DNA of 33,870 bases from Caldilineales bacterium (GTDB taxonomy: Bacteria; Chloroflexota; Anaerolineae; J102): positions 1-33,870 of the forward strand of contig JAOADB010000008.1 of assembly GCA_026417535.1 (NCBI GenBank), in the 5' to 3' direction. Positions 25,442-33,851 of this stretch are shown here, piece after piece; the stretch's first letter is position 1, and the number at the start of each line of letters is the position of its first letter. Made by a program: the position numbers and the translations under genes. Under the pieces are notes generated by a model. It was not told where the DNA came from and searched no databases. It saw only the letters and a list, made by a program, of their open reading frames with translations.

Positions 25442-25540
25442 AAAAGGAGGTGGTTGAACGGACAAAATCCCAATGTCTTAACACAAAAACAGTTTTTGTT
25501 TGGTCTATCCGCTCACTCTGCACAACCTGGGAGGTCCATC
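25442..25540 (+). promoter_or_regulatory. Leader of the sugar ABC operon with an unused Shine-Dalgarno
   Basis: AAAAGGAGGTGG (25442-25452 region) is a near-perfect Shine-Dalgarno but has no suitable start codon at the right distance. A small hairpin ACAAAAA/TTTTTGT follows at 25483-25499. The used ribosome site is TGGGAGG before ATG 25541. Confidence 0.4.
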
Positions 25541-26950
25541 ATGAACCACAACTGGCCACGTCTCCTGCTCGGGCTCCTTTTCGTCAGCCTGGTTCTGGTT
25601 GCCTGTGCGCCGCCGGCGACTCCGGCGCCGACGCCGACGCCTCAGATCGTGGAACGAACCGTGGTCGTGCGGGAAACGGTCGTGGTGCCGGCGACGGTCG
25701 TCGTTGAAAAGGTCGTCACGCCGACGCCTGAGCCTCCGCCGCCCGCTCCCTTTGCCGGAGTGACGCTCACCCTGATTGATAATCCTGAGGGTCAGAGCGA
25801 TAGCATGATTGCGCTGCAAAACCGTTGTCAGGAAAAAACGGGTGTGCAGCTGAAGGTGGAAGTGGTGCCGCATGAGGAGGTCAATACCAAACTGGAGGCC
25901 GCGCTGGCTGCCAAAGCCTCGACCTACGATCTGTTTGCCATTGACATCATTGACTTGGCGAAATACGCGGCCGCCGGGTGGGTCTTGCCTCTGAATGCCT
26001 ATATCACGCCCGAGATCGAGGCCGATATTCTGCCCTTCGCCCGCCAGGGTGTCGTGTATCAAGGCCAGTGGCTCGGTTTGCCCTGGAAGGCGGAATGGAT
26101 GTCCTTCGTCTACAATAAAAAGATGCTGGAAGACGCAGGATATGACCATCCGCCGCGCAGCTGGGATGAGCTGATCGAGATGAGCCTGGCCCTCAAGCAG
26201 AAGGGCATCGTCGAATACCCGATGATCTTCAGCTGGGCCGCCGGTTACGAGCAGATCACGGTGGATTACGTGATGTTGGTCTCCAGCCTGGGCGGTCAAT
26301 TGTTCGACAAGGATGGCCAACCGATCTTCAATCAGGGCGAGGGGGTCAGGGCATTGCAGCTCATGTACGACATGATGAACAAGCACGAGATCGTGGATAA
26401 GGCGGCGCTGACCATCCGCGGTGGCGGCACCCGGCGCGATATCGCTCTGGCCGGCCAGGGCGCGTTCGTTTTCCTCTGGGGTACGCCGCTCCTAGTCATG
26501 AACGATCCAGCCAAGAGCGAACGGGCCGGCCAGTTTGCCATCGCTCTGGCGCCCAACGGCGGTGGCGGCCCGTACTCGGTGGCCGGGCCGATGGGGTGGT
26601 CGGTGACAGCCTACACCCGCCATCCCGATGCCGCCTGGGCCTTCGTCCAATGCCTTGCCGGTCCGGAGGGCGAGAAGTTCATGTTCCTGAACGAGGGCGC
26701 GCCCCCGGGCTGGAAGAGCGTGATCAACGACCCGGAGGTGGCCGTCAAGCTGAAAGAGGCCGGCGGCGATGTGATGGCACAACAGGCGCTCTTCCTGGCC
26801 GTGCGGCCGGCCCTCCCCTATTACGCGGAATGGTCGGCAGCCATCCAGGAGGCGGTGCATTTCGCCCTCACCGACCAGAAGACCGTGCAGCAGGCTCTGG
26901 ACGATGCCGTGGCCATTACGCGTGAGCTGCAGGCCAAGTACGGTCCGTGA
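25541..26950 (+). CDS. Sugar ABC transporter substrate-binding lipoprotein
   Basis: 469 aa from ATG 25541 (TGGGAGG before it). Signal peptide with lipobox LVLVAC, C22 being the lipidated residue, then a Pro/Thr/Val-rich linker (23-70) typical of Chloroflexota lipoproteins. The mature domain is an extracellular solute-binding protein of family 1 (CUT1 type): MIALQNRCQEKTGVQLKVEV, TYDLFAIDIIDLAKYAAAGW, WKAEWMSFVYNKKMLEDAGY (cited in part), PPRSWDELIEMSLALKQKG, and PMGWSVTAYTRHPDAAWAFV. It captures an oligosaccharide or sugar outside the membrane for the two permeases that follow. The longer frame from 25430 is leader sequence. A hairpin between this gene and the first permease may give it higher expression than the permeases. 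Confidence 0.93.
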   Translation: MNHNWPRLLLGLLFVSLVLVACAPPATPAPTPTPQIVERTVVVRETVVVPATVVVEKVVTPTPEPPPPAPFAGVTLTLIDNPEGQSDSMIALQNRCQEKTGVQLKVEVVPHEEVNTKLEAALAAKASTYDLFAIDIIDLAKYAAAGWVLPLNAYITPEIEADILPFARQGVVYQGQWLGLPWKAEWMSFVYNKKMLEDAGYDHPPRSWDELIEMSLALKQKGIVEYPMIFSWAAGYEQITVDYVMLVSSLGGQLFDKDGQPIFNQGEGVRALQLMYDMMNKHEIVDKAALTIRGGGTRRDIALAGQGAFVFLWGTPLLVMNDPAKSERAGQFAIALAPNGGGGPYSVAGPMGWSVTAYTRHPDAAWAFVQCLAGPEGEKFMFLNEGAPPGWKSVINDPEVAVKLKEAGGDVMAQQALFLAVRPALPYYAEWSAAIQEAVHFALTDQKTVQQALDDAVAITRELQAKYGP

Positions 26951-26973
26951 ATGGCGGGTGCCCTCGTCGTGAT

Positions 26974-27010
26974 CGTAGTGCAGGTGGCGAACCAAGCCAC
27001 CTGCACTACG
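26974..27010 (+). terminator. Perfect 15-bp hairpin between binding protein and permease genes
   Basis: CGTAGTGCAGGTGGC (26974-26988) and its exact complement (26996-27010) with a 7-nt loop. No T-run. Hairpins at this place in sugar ABC operons often stabilise the binding-protein mRNA or reduce read-through into the permeases. Confidence 0.65.
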
Positions 27011-27033
27011 GTGGGCTCATCCGGGCTGCGATA

Positions 27034-28014
27034 ATGTCGCAAGTCACCCATCCTGTTGTTGAACGCGCGGAACAGGTGATGGAACAAGGCGCACTTTCTT
27101 ATCCGAAAATACTGTATAAAAAGAGAATAATTTTTTCGCCGAGATTTATCGGATTTTTATTCATTTTGCCGTCTATTGTTGTTATTTTTAGTTTGTTATT
27201 TTATCCACTTATTTATTCAATTGTTATCAGTCTATACGATCTTCATGTCCGCGCGCCGTGGATGGGTTGGGAGTTTATCGGATTAGGCAACTATTGGCGG
27301 GCCCTTACCGACAGTCAGGTTCGGCTATCCATCGGCCGGACCCTTTATCTGGCCGGCGTCGGTATCGGTCTGGGCATTCCGCTGGCCTTGGCCTTTGCCC
27401 TCATCCTCAATCGTCCTTTTCCGCTGCGTGGGCTGGTACGGGGACTGTTGATCATTCCCTGGGTTGTGCCCGGTTCGGTGCAGGGCTTGCTATGGGGACG
27501 CATTTTCGATCCGCACGGGTATGGCGCGCTGAACGGCCTCTTGCTCCAGTTCGGCCTGATTGACAAGGCCATTCCCTGGTTGTTGATGCCCCAGCGCGCC
27601 TTGTTTCTGATCGCCCTGGCCAATTTGTGGGCGACCATACCGATGATGACCCTGTTGTATCTGGCAGGGTTACAAAGCATTCCCTCGGAATTGCACGAGG
27701 CCGCCGCCGTGGACGGCGCCGGTTGGTGGGCCCGGTTTCGTTATATCACCTTTCCCCTGTTGTTGCCGATCACGCTGATCAACCTGATTTTGAAGACCAT
27801 CGACGCGTTTGCTCTTTTCGACCTGGTCTTCGTGCTTACGGGGGGTGGCCCAGCCCGGGCAACCGAGGTGATAGGCTACCATCTCTACAAACAGGCCTTT
27901 AGCAACCTCGAATACGGCTATGCTGCGGCACTGGCCTGGCTGATCGCACTGGCCAACATGGCGCTTGCCTATCTGTACAGCCGTCTGACGCGACCGGAAA
28001 CGATAGGAACATGA
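27034..28014 (+). CDS. Sugar ABC transporter permease 1 (MalF/UgpA type)
   Basis: 326 aa from ATG 27034; six main membrane helices after an N-terminal cytoplasmic stretch. FSPRFIGFLFILPSIVVIF starts helix 1, FIGLGNYWRAL is the conserved periplasmic segment, and the EAA loop that docks on the ATPase is HEAAAVDGAGWWARFRYITF (about 221-240). Pairs with the next permease as a heterodimer. Coding bases 27121-27240 contain only 31 G/C in 120 (26%), far below the rest of the gene. Its stop overlaps the next start (ATGA). No ATPase gene is in the operon, so a shared MsmX/UgpC-type ATPase elsewhere is expected. Confidence 0.93.
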   Translation: MSQVTHPVVERAEQVMEQGALSYPKILYKKRIIFSPRFIGFLFILPSIVVIFSLLFYPLIYSIVISLYDLHVRAPWMGWEFIGLGNYWRALTDSQVRLSIGRTLYLAGVGIGLGIPLALAFALILNRPFPLRGLVRGLLIIPWVVPGSVQGLLWGRIFDPHGYGALNGLLLQFGLIDKAIPWLLMPQRALFLIALANLWATIPMMTLLYLAGLQSIPSELHEAAAVDGAGWWARFRYITFPLLLPITLINLILKTIDAFALFDLVFVLTGGGPARATEVIGYHLYKQAFSNLEYGYAAALAWLIALANMALAYLYSRLTRPETIGT

Positions 28015-28916
28015 AACCACCCTACAACCCCTCAGCGATGGGCCGCTCCGTGCGTCGGGTAGGCCAAGGGCTGCTCCAAACCCTGTTGGTGCTGGCCGTT
28101 CTGGCGTTCATTCTGTTGCCCATCCTCTGGTTGCTCATCAGCAGCCTTTCTCATAGCCAGGACCTGTTGCGCATCCCACCGCGCTGGTTGCCCTGGCCCC
28201 CTGATTTCTCGCACTATCGGGAATTGCTCGTGGGAACCGGCCAGACGGGCACCACACTCACCCAAGTGACCCTGCGCGCCTTCCGCTATGCCTTGCGGAA
28301 CAGTTTCCTCGTGGCCGCTGGCGTGAGCCTGACGGCGTTGGCCCTGGGTTCGTTGGCCGGATATGCCTTTGCCCGTTTTCGCCTGGTGGGTGGAGCGCAG
28401 CTGATTTACATCTTGCTGTTGGTGCAAATGCTCCCGGTCATCGTGTTGCTGATTCCGCTGTACATGACGATGAACCGCCTGGGAATGCTGGACAAGCTCA
28501 GCACGGTCATCGCGTTGCTTTCGGCGTATCATATGCCTTTCGTGATCTGGATTTTGCGGGGTTATTTTCAGAGCATTCCGGCGGAACTGGAAGAGGCCGC
28601 CCTGGTGGATGGGGCCAATCGTCTGCAGGCGCTTGTGCGCGTGACGTTGCCGCTTTCATTACCGGGCCTTTTTGCCGCAGGCGTTTACACGTTCATGCAG
28701 AGCTGGAACGCTTTTATGATTCCGCTCATCTTCACCTCCAGCGATACGATGCGCACCGTGACCGTTGCCATTGCCTTGTTTGTCGGTCGTCACTATACCG
28801 AGTATGGCCTGATGAGTGCGGCCGGTGTGCTGGCGAGTCTGCCCCCCATTCTCCTGGCCATTTTCTTCCAACGGTACCTGTTGGCTGGGCTGACGGCTGG
28901 CGCTACGAAGGGTTAA
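28011..28916 (+). CDS. Sugar ABC transporter permease 2 (MalG/UgpE type)
   Basis: 301 aa, six membrane helices. Typical features: LLPILWLLISSLSHSQDLLR near the start, FRYALRNSFLVAAGVSLTAL, GSLAGYAFARFR, and the EAA loop EEAALVDGANRLQALVRVTL (about 193-212), followed by PLSLPGLFAAGVYTFMQSWN. Start overlaps the permease 1 stop by ATGA, so the two subunits are made in equal amounts. Followed after 41 bases by a GPH-type symporter. Confidence 0.93.
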   Translation: MKPPYNPSAMGRSVRRVGQGLLQTLLVLAVLAFILLPILWLLISSLSHSQDLLRIPPRWLPWPPDFSHYRELLVGTGQTGTTLTQVTLRAFRYALRNSFLVAAGVSLTALALGSLAGYAFARFRLVGGAQLIYILLLVQMLPVIVLLIPLYMTMNRLGMLDKLSTVIALLSAYHMPFVIWILRGYFQSIPAELEEAALVDGANRLQALVRVTLPLSLPGLFAAGVYTFMQSWNAFMIPLIFTSSDTMRTVTVAIALFVGRHYTEYGLMSAAGVLASLPPILLAIFFQRYLLAGLTAGATKG

Positions 28917-28957
28917 GTGGGGTGTCGTTGCGTGGTTTCGCCGAGCAGGAGGGAACG

Positions 28958-30424
28958 ATGAGCGCGCCTTCGACGACCGGGCAATTGAGTTTGTGGCGTA
29001 AAATCGGCTACGGCCTGGGGGACATCTTCGGGGGTGGTTCGGGTGTCATCATCAGCTTTTACTATCTCTACTTTCTGACCGATGTGGTGCGCATTCCTCC
29101 CGGTCTGGCCGGCACGGTTATCCTGGTCAGCAAGATTTATGATGCCATCACCGATCCTCTCGAGGGCCTCCTTGCCGATCGGACACGCACGCGGTTGGGC
29201 CGTCGTCGTCCCTATTTGCTGGCCGGTATTCCTTTGATCTTTTTGTCGTTTTGGGCGTTGTTTTATCCAAGTGATCTGCCCCAGGAGTGGCAACGTTTTG
29301 CTTTTGCTTTGTTCTCGTATCTGTTCTTTTCGACCGTGATGAGCATTGTCATGCTCAACTACACGGCATTGCAAGCCGAACTGACATTGGATTACCACGA
29401 GCGGGCAACACTGGTCGCTGTTCGTATCTTTTTCTCCACGTTGGCTTCGATTGCCGGCGCCGTTTTGCCGTTGGAAATCGTGCGGCGCTTTCCGGATGTC
29501 TATCAAGGGTATCGGGTCATGGGTTTCTTCTTTGGTCTCGTGTTTGCGCTTCCTTTCGTCGCCACCCTGCTGGCCACCCGCGAGCGCCCTGAGTTCCAGC
29601 GTCCAGCCGCGCCGTTGGCCTGGCGGCGGACGTTTCTCTTTCCGTTCCGTGTGCGGGTCTTCGTCTATACCCTCTTGATGTATCTGCTCGCCTTTGTGAG
29701 CATGGACGTCGTGAGCGGTATTGTCATCTACTTCATGAAGTACTACCTGGGGCGTGGGGAAGAAACCCAGTTCGTCAGCGGCACCCTGTTGGTGACCCAA
29801 GCCCTTTCCTTGCCTGTTTACCTCTGGCTCAGTCGGCGCACGGCCAAACATATCGGCTACGCCGTGGGTGTTCTCATCTGGATGGTCATGATGCTGGTTA
29901 GCCTGCTCTTTGGTCCGGGCCAACCTTCGTTTCTCGTCTATCTTTTCGCTTTTGTGGTGGGTTTGGGCACAGGCGGCATTGTGGTCATGATCTATGCCAT
30001 CTTTCCGGATATCCCGGATGTGGATGAACTGGTTACCGGAGAACGTCGGGAGGGCATCTACGCGGCCTTGTTTACCTTCACGCGCAAGGTCAGCTCGGCG
30101 CTGGCCCTTTTCCTGGTCTCCCAAGCCCTGGCGTTGGCCGGCTATGCGCCGCCGGTCGAGCACATCGTGAACGGGGTGCGGCAGCTGGTCGAGCAGCCCC
30201 AATCGCCGACCTTTATTCTCACCTTGCGTTTGCTCTTTGCCTTGGTGCCCGTCCTGTTGCTGATGCCCGCGCTCTACCTGGCGTGGCGTTTTCCACTCAC
30301 GCCCCGAATCCACCAACGCCTGCAAACCGTTCTGGAGGGGTACCGACGGGGCGACCCAGAATCGGCTTTTCAGCACGACGAGGCCCGTTGGCTCCGACAG
30401 CACCTGATCGGAGGTCAATCATGA
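28958..30424 (+). CDS. GPH-family sugar:cation symporter (MelB/XylP type MFS)
   Basis: 488 aa from ATG 28958, with AGGAGGGA just before it. Twelve hydrophobic helices. The N-terminal IGYGLGDIFGGGSGVIISFY and the loop SKIYDAITDPLEGLLADRTR with the D-x-x-x-DP motif, followed by RLGRRRPYLLAGIPLIFLSF, are the glycoside-pentoside-hexuronide:cation symporter hallmarks. Later, FPDIPDVDELVTGERREGIY is the second conserved loop of the family. Imports glycosides with H+ or Na+. It lies within the ABC operon and its stop overlaps the next gene by ATGA, so both a primary and a secondary sugar importer are co-expressed, which is unusual. Confidence 0.93.
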   Translation: MSAPSTTGQLSLWRKIGYGLGDIFGGGSGVIISFYYLYFLTDVVRIPPGLAGTVILVSKIYDAITDPLEGLLADRTRTRLGRRRPYLLAGIPLIFLSFWALFYPSDLPQEWQRFAFALFSYLFFSTVMSIVMLNYTALQAELTLDYHERATLVAVRIFFSTLASIAGAVLPLEIVRRFPDVYQGYRVMGFFFGLVFALPFVATLLATRERPEFQRPAAPLAWRRTFLFPFRVRVFVYTLLMYLLAFVSMDVVSGIVIYFMKYYLGRGEETQFVSGTLLVTQALSLPVYLWLSRRTAKHIGYAVGVLIWMVMMLVSLLFGPGQPSFLVYLFAFVVGLGTGGIVVMIYAIFPDIPDVDELVTGERREGIYAALFTFTRKVSSALALFLVSQALALAGYAPPVEHIVNGVRQLVEQPQSPTFILTLRLLFALVPVLLLMPALYLAWRFPLTPRIHQRLQTVLEGYRRGDPESAFQHDEARWLRQHLIGGQS

Positions 30425-32304
30425 CGGTTCGTTTTGGGGTTGGACGGCATCGGCCGATGTACCTATGGGCCGGGCCGGGCACGATTCGGATGAATCGGCT
30501 CAAGTTCATGAACGCGCCGGTGGACGAAGCCGTGCATCAGGAGGCCTACACGGCCGTGGGTGCCCACCGTGTCGTGACCGAAACCGGCTGCAATTGGGTT
30601 TACCTGACGTATGACTGGGGGTTCCCACCCGAAATCGAAGCGCACGATTGGGACGCCTTCCGTCAGGCGGTGGAGGTTTTTCATGCGTACGGCGCGCAGG
30701 TCTTCGGATACATCCAAACGTCGAATTACGTGTTTAGTGGCTCGTTTCGACAGAAAGACTGGTATGCCCGCGATCGCCGGGGACGCCCCTTTTACTACTA
30801 CACGGGGCGCTACATGGCCTGCTGGTTGCATCCGGAATGGCGCCAGCACCTTCGGGCCATGGTACAGGGCGTCATAGCGGCAGGCGCCGATGGCGTCTTC
30901 TTTGACAATCCCTGGTATGGCGCGCAACCGTTTTACTTCGGCAAGACTTGGCTGGGTAGCGCCGGTTGTTCCTGCCAGCATTGCCGAGCGGCCTTCCGCC
31001 AGGCGACAGGGCTGGATATTCCAGGCGAACTCGATCTCCAAACCGAAGCGAGTCGCAGGTACCTGCGCTGGCGGAGCCGGGTCGTAACCGAGACCCTCGC
31101 CGAGATGGCAGCGTATGCCCGTGAGCTGAAGCCGGATGTCGTGATCAGCGTCAACGATTTCGATGCCGTAATGCGACCCAGCTTCATCGCCTTCGGCATC
31201 GACTTGGCGGGTCTGGCCACCGTCCAGGATGTCATGATGATCGAGGATTACGGCTTGCCCCGTTGGGAACCCGGCCACGACAACCGGTCGCCGTTGCTGG
31301 TCAATAACGCTCTGACCCTGCGCACCGCCCGCGCGTGGGTCGGCGCCACGCCGATCAGCACCCTTCCCTATGACAAGGGGATCGGCTTCGATCCGGTCTA
31401 TGAGCCGCGCCGGTTTTTGCAGGCCATGGCCGAAGCCGCCGCGTGCGGCGCGGCCACCGTCATCAAGGGCACCGAGTTCGTGGAGGCCGACGGCACCTTT
31501 ACCCTCCTCACGGCAGCGGCTTATGCTCCGCAGCGAGAGGCCATCGGCCGTTATCATCGCTGGTTGGAAGCCCATGCCGACTTGTACGACTCCGCCAATT
31601 GGGAGAACGCCGCGCCCATCGGCCTCATGCATCCGGGCGATGAGCTGGTATGGCGTTGGCCCGACCTGGCGCGGCGCTACTTCGGCGTGGGCCAAACCCT
31701 GACGGCGGCTGCCCTTCCCTGGCGGGTTGTGCGGACCCCGGAGGAAGGCGCCGGTCTCGCCGTGTTGCTGGATGTGCGCTCCGATGCCGACAGGCTATCC
31801 CCAACCCCGCCTGCCCGAATCGCCGTCGCTACCCTGCCCTTGTGGGGCGACGAACGTCCCTCGCCGTTGCAGCGTTGGCGGTGGGCTCGCCGCCTGGCCG
31901 GTGGTGTGCTCGAAGCGCTTTACCGTGCCTACTTTGAACGCCGTTGGGCGCGCCGTCTCATAGACCGCATCGGCCTAGTCCATTTCTTCCTACAAGCGCC
32001 TTACTTTCGTCTACCCCCTCTGCAGGCGCGTACGCATTTGCTCCAGGCTCTCGGGTCCGTCCCCGGCCCGCGTGTACGCGCCGAGGCGCCCGTCTTGGTG
32101 GAGCTGTGGCGACAGCGCCAAAGCGGAGAAATGGCCCTCCACCTGGTCAATTACGCTCCGACCCCTCAAACCGTTGCTGTGACCCTGCCTCGGGCAGGGT
32201 CTGTGCGCCTGCTCTCGCCAGATAGCCCAGAAAGCGGCGTCATACAGACCGACTCCCTCGCTTTTCTTTTGGATATCTACACCGTTCTGCTGATCCAGGC
32301 TTGA
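30421..32304 (+). CDS. Putative glycoside hydrolase, TIM-barrel (GHL6-like)
   Basis: 627 aa from ATG 30421 (ATGA overlap with the symporter). No signal peptide, so cytoplasmic. The N-terminal ~400 residues look like a TIM barrel: AGADGVFFDNPWYG with D162 at a strand end, followed by C183-S-C185-x2-C188 in CSCQHCRAAFRQATG, then VVISVNDFD and MMIEDYG (E275/D276). The FFDN plus CxCxxC-x-AF-x4-G arrangement reminds me of the hypothetical glycosyl hydrolase 6 (GHL6) and fucosidase/galactosidase-like barrels; this is from memory. The C-terminal ~230 residues include a beta-rich end (MALHLVNYAPTPQTVAVTLP) as in glycosidase accessory domains. It probably cuts the sugar brought in by the two transporters; linkage unknown. 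Confidence 0.6.
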   Translation: MTVRFGVGRHRPMYLWAGPGTIRMNRLKFMNAPVDEAVHQEAYTAVGAHRVVTETGCNWVYLTYDWGFPPEIEAHDWDAFRQAVEVFHAYGAQVFGYIQTSNYVFSGSFRQKDWYARDRRGRPFYYYTGRYMACWLHPEWRQHLRAMVQGVIAAGADGVFFDNPWYGAQPFYFGKTWLGSAGCSCQHCRAAFRQATGLDIPGELDLQTEASRRYLRWRSRVVTETLAEMAAYARELKPDVVISVNDFDAVMRPSFIAFGIDLAGLATVQDVMMIEDYGLPRWEPGHDNRSPLLVNNALTLRTARAWVGATPISTLPYDKGIGFDPVYEPRRFLQAMAEAAACGAATVIKGTEFVEADGTFTLLTAAAYAPQREAIGRYHRWLEAHADLYDSANWENAAPIGLMHPGDELVWRWPDLARRYFGVGQTLTAAALPWRVVRTPEEGAGLAVLLDVRSDADRLSPTPPARIAVATLPLWGDERPSPLQRWRWARRLAGGVLEALYRAYFERRWARRLIDRIGLVHFFLQAPYFRLPPLQARTHLLQALGSVPGPRVRAEAPVLVELWRQRQSGEMALHLVNYAPTPQTVAVTLPRAGSVRLLSPDSPESGVIQTDSLAFLLDIYTVLLIQA

Positions 32305-32325
32305 AACTCTCGAAAGGAAATCGAG

Positions 32326-33851
32326 ATGCGTGCCATTCCTGTCGAGGACGGATCGCTACACGTGGCCATGCCCGATGCGCAGACGCGCTACGATATGGGA
32401 AATCGTCGGCTGTTTGTCACGTTCAACGGCAAAGGCGACGTGACGCGCCTGTTGTTGCCGGCGGGCGTGCATCTTGGCGGCTGGGAGATCACCCTCCGGG
32501 TCGGTGGCGGGGAGGTCAGTTTCACCCAAGCCCGCGCCATCGGCCGTTTGTGGGAACTGGAGGGGGAAACCGGGCCTGTGCAGGTATCGCTCCTATCCTT
32601 TGCCGCCGAGGACGCGGCCGTTTACCAGCAATGCCGGATTGCGAACAAGGGTGCCCGCTCCCTTTCGGCCCATATCATCGTGCGTTTTATCCCGGCCCGG
32701 CCGCTGCCGTGGTCGCAGCGTCTGCGGCCCGAACTGCTGGCTTTGATTCCCCGTTTGCCCGGCCTGAGCTTCCTGTGGAGCCGGGGCTGGGCCAAAGGGT
32801 TGCCACCGGAGAGGGCCAGGCTCCACCTCGGCGATAAGACGACGGTAGCCTTTGTCGCTGCGGAGCGATGGCTGTGGTCAGCCGATCAACCTCCCCAAGA
32901 CGTGCGGCGGGAAGGCGATGTCGTCGTGGTCACCTACACGTTGGCAGTACCAGCCGAGGCGATAACCACGCTCGTCTGGGGCGTATGGCCGGCAGCCGCC
33001 GGCCCGGAGGGGCTTTCGCAATGGCCTCAGGCGTTGGCATCGGCAGAGGCCTATGCCCGCTGGCTCCAGGACCAGGCTGCCTGCCGGGAGCCTTTGCTGC
33101 GCTCGCTGATTGTGGCGGGGATGAACGGCGCCATCAGCACATTCAAAACCTTTGACGGGGATTTTGCCGGCTTTTTGGCCGGCCCGGACTACGCCTACCC
33201 TCCGCGTCTCTACTTTCGTGATGGCTACTGGACGGCGCAGGTTTTGTTGTCGCTTCGCCCCGACCTGGTTCGCCAACACCTGTTGAGTCTGGCGCAAGGG
33301 GTCCATGCCGATGGCGAATGTCCTAGCGGCGTCTTCGTGCCAGGCACCCTTGGCCGCATGCCACAGGGAACACGTCCGGACAAGGCCCGCGACTGGTTGC
33401 CCGCCCACATAGACTCCCCGGCTTTTTTCGTGTTGCTCCTGTGGGACTACGTGCGCTCTACCGGGGATGCGAGTCTTTTGCAGGAACGCGTTCCCCCGCG
33501 CCACCGGCGGCTGTGGGACCTGGCCGTGGCGGCCATCGGCTATCTCCGCCGCTGTGATCGCAATGGCGATGGCCTATTGGAGAAACCCTATCGCCCCAAC
33601 GATTGGGCGGACAATGTGCGCCGCAGCGTTTGGGTGACCTATGACCAAGCCCTCTATGGTGCGGCATTACGGGCTGGCGCCGCGTTGGCCCTGCGGATGG
33701 GGGAAACGACCCGCGTCGAAGCCTATGAGCAAGAGGCGCTCAAGGCCCGCGCTGCGCTCAATCGGCATCTTTGGCTGCCCGACCGCGGGCACTACGCCAA
33801 CTACGTCCGGCCCGGCTACACCGAGGCCCATGTTTCCATTGACACTCTGCT
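32326..33851 (+). CDS. Six-hairpin (alpha/alpha)6-type glycosidase-like protein, 3' end missing
   Basis: The frame is open from ATG 32326 (AAAGGAAATCG before it) through the end of the window; about 508 codons are genuine before adapter sequence at 33852. No signal peptide. Residues 1-260 look like a beta-sandwich domain. From ~265 the sequence has the feel of (alpha/alpha)6 glycosidases such as glycogen-debranching/GH15-like enzymes: YFRDGYWTAQVLLSLRP (296-312), HIDSPAFFVLLLWDYVRSTG, RNGDGLLEKPYRPNDWADN with D426/W427, and YDQALYGAALRAGAALAL. R298-D299 and the NDW segment are candidates for the active-site rim. Family not assigned. It ends the LacI-controlled sugar operon and likely works on the same oligosaccharide as the preceding hydrolase. 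Confidence 0.65.

Noticed and set aside
27121-27240. Frameshift or foreign insertion in permease 1
   Set aside because: The frame is intact and encodes a normal first helix; only the base composition is odd.
28913-30418. Long antisense reading frame (501 codons) opposite the GPH symporter
   Set aside because: It mirrors the symporter gene, has a composition rich in Gln/His/Arg with no recognisable domain, and the plus-strand protein has clear family motifs.
30463-31695. Antisense reading frame opposite the barrel hydrolase
   Set aside because: No recognisable motif, and it lies fully inside the plus-strand gene with operon-type overlap at its start.
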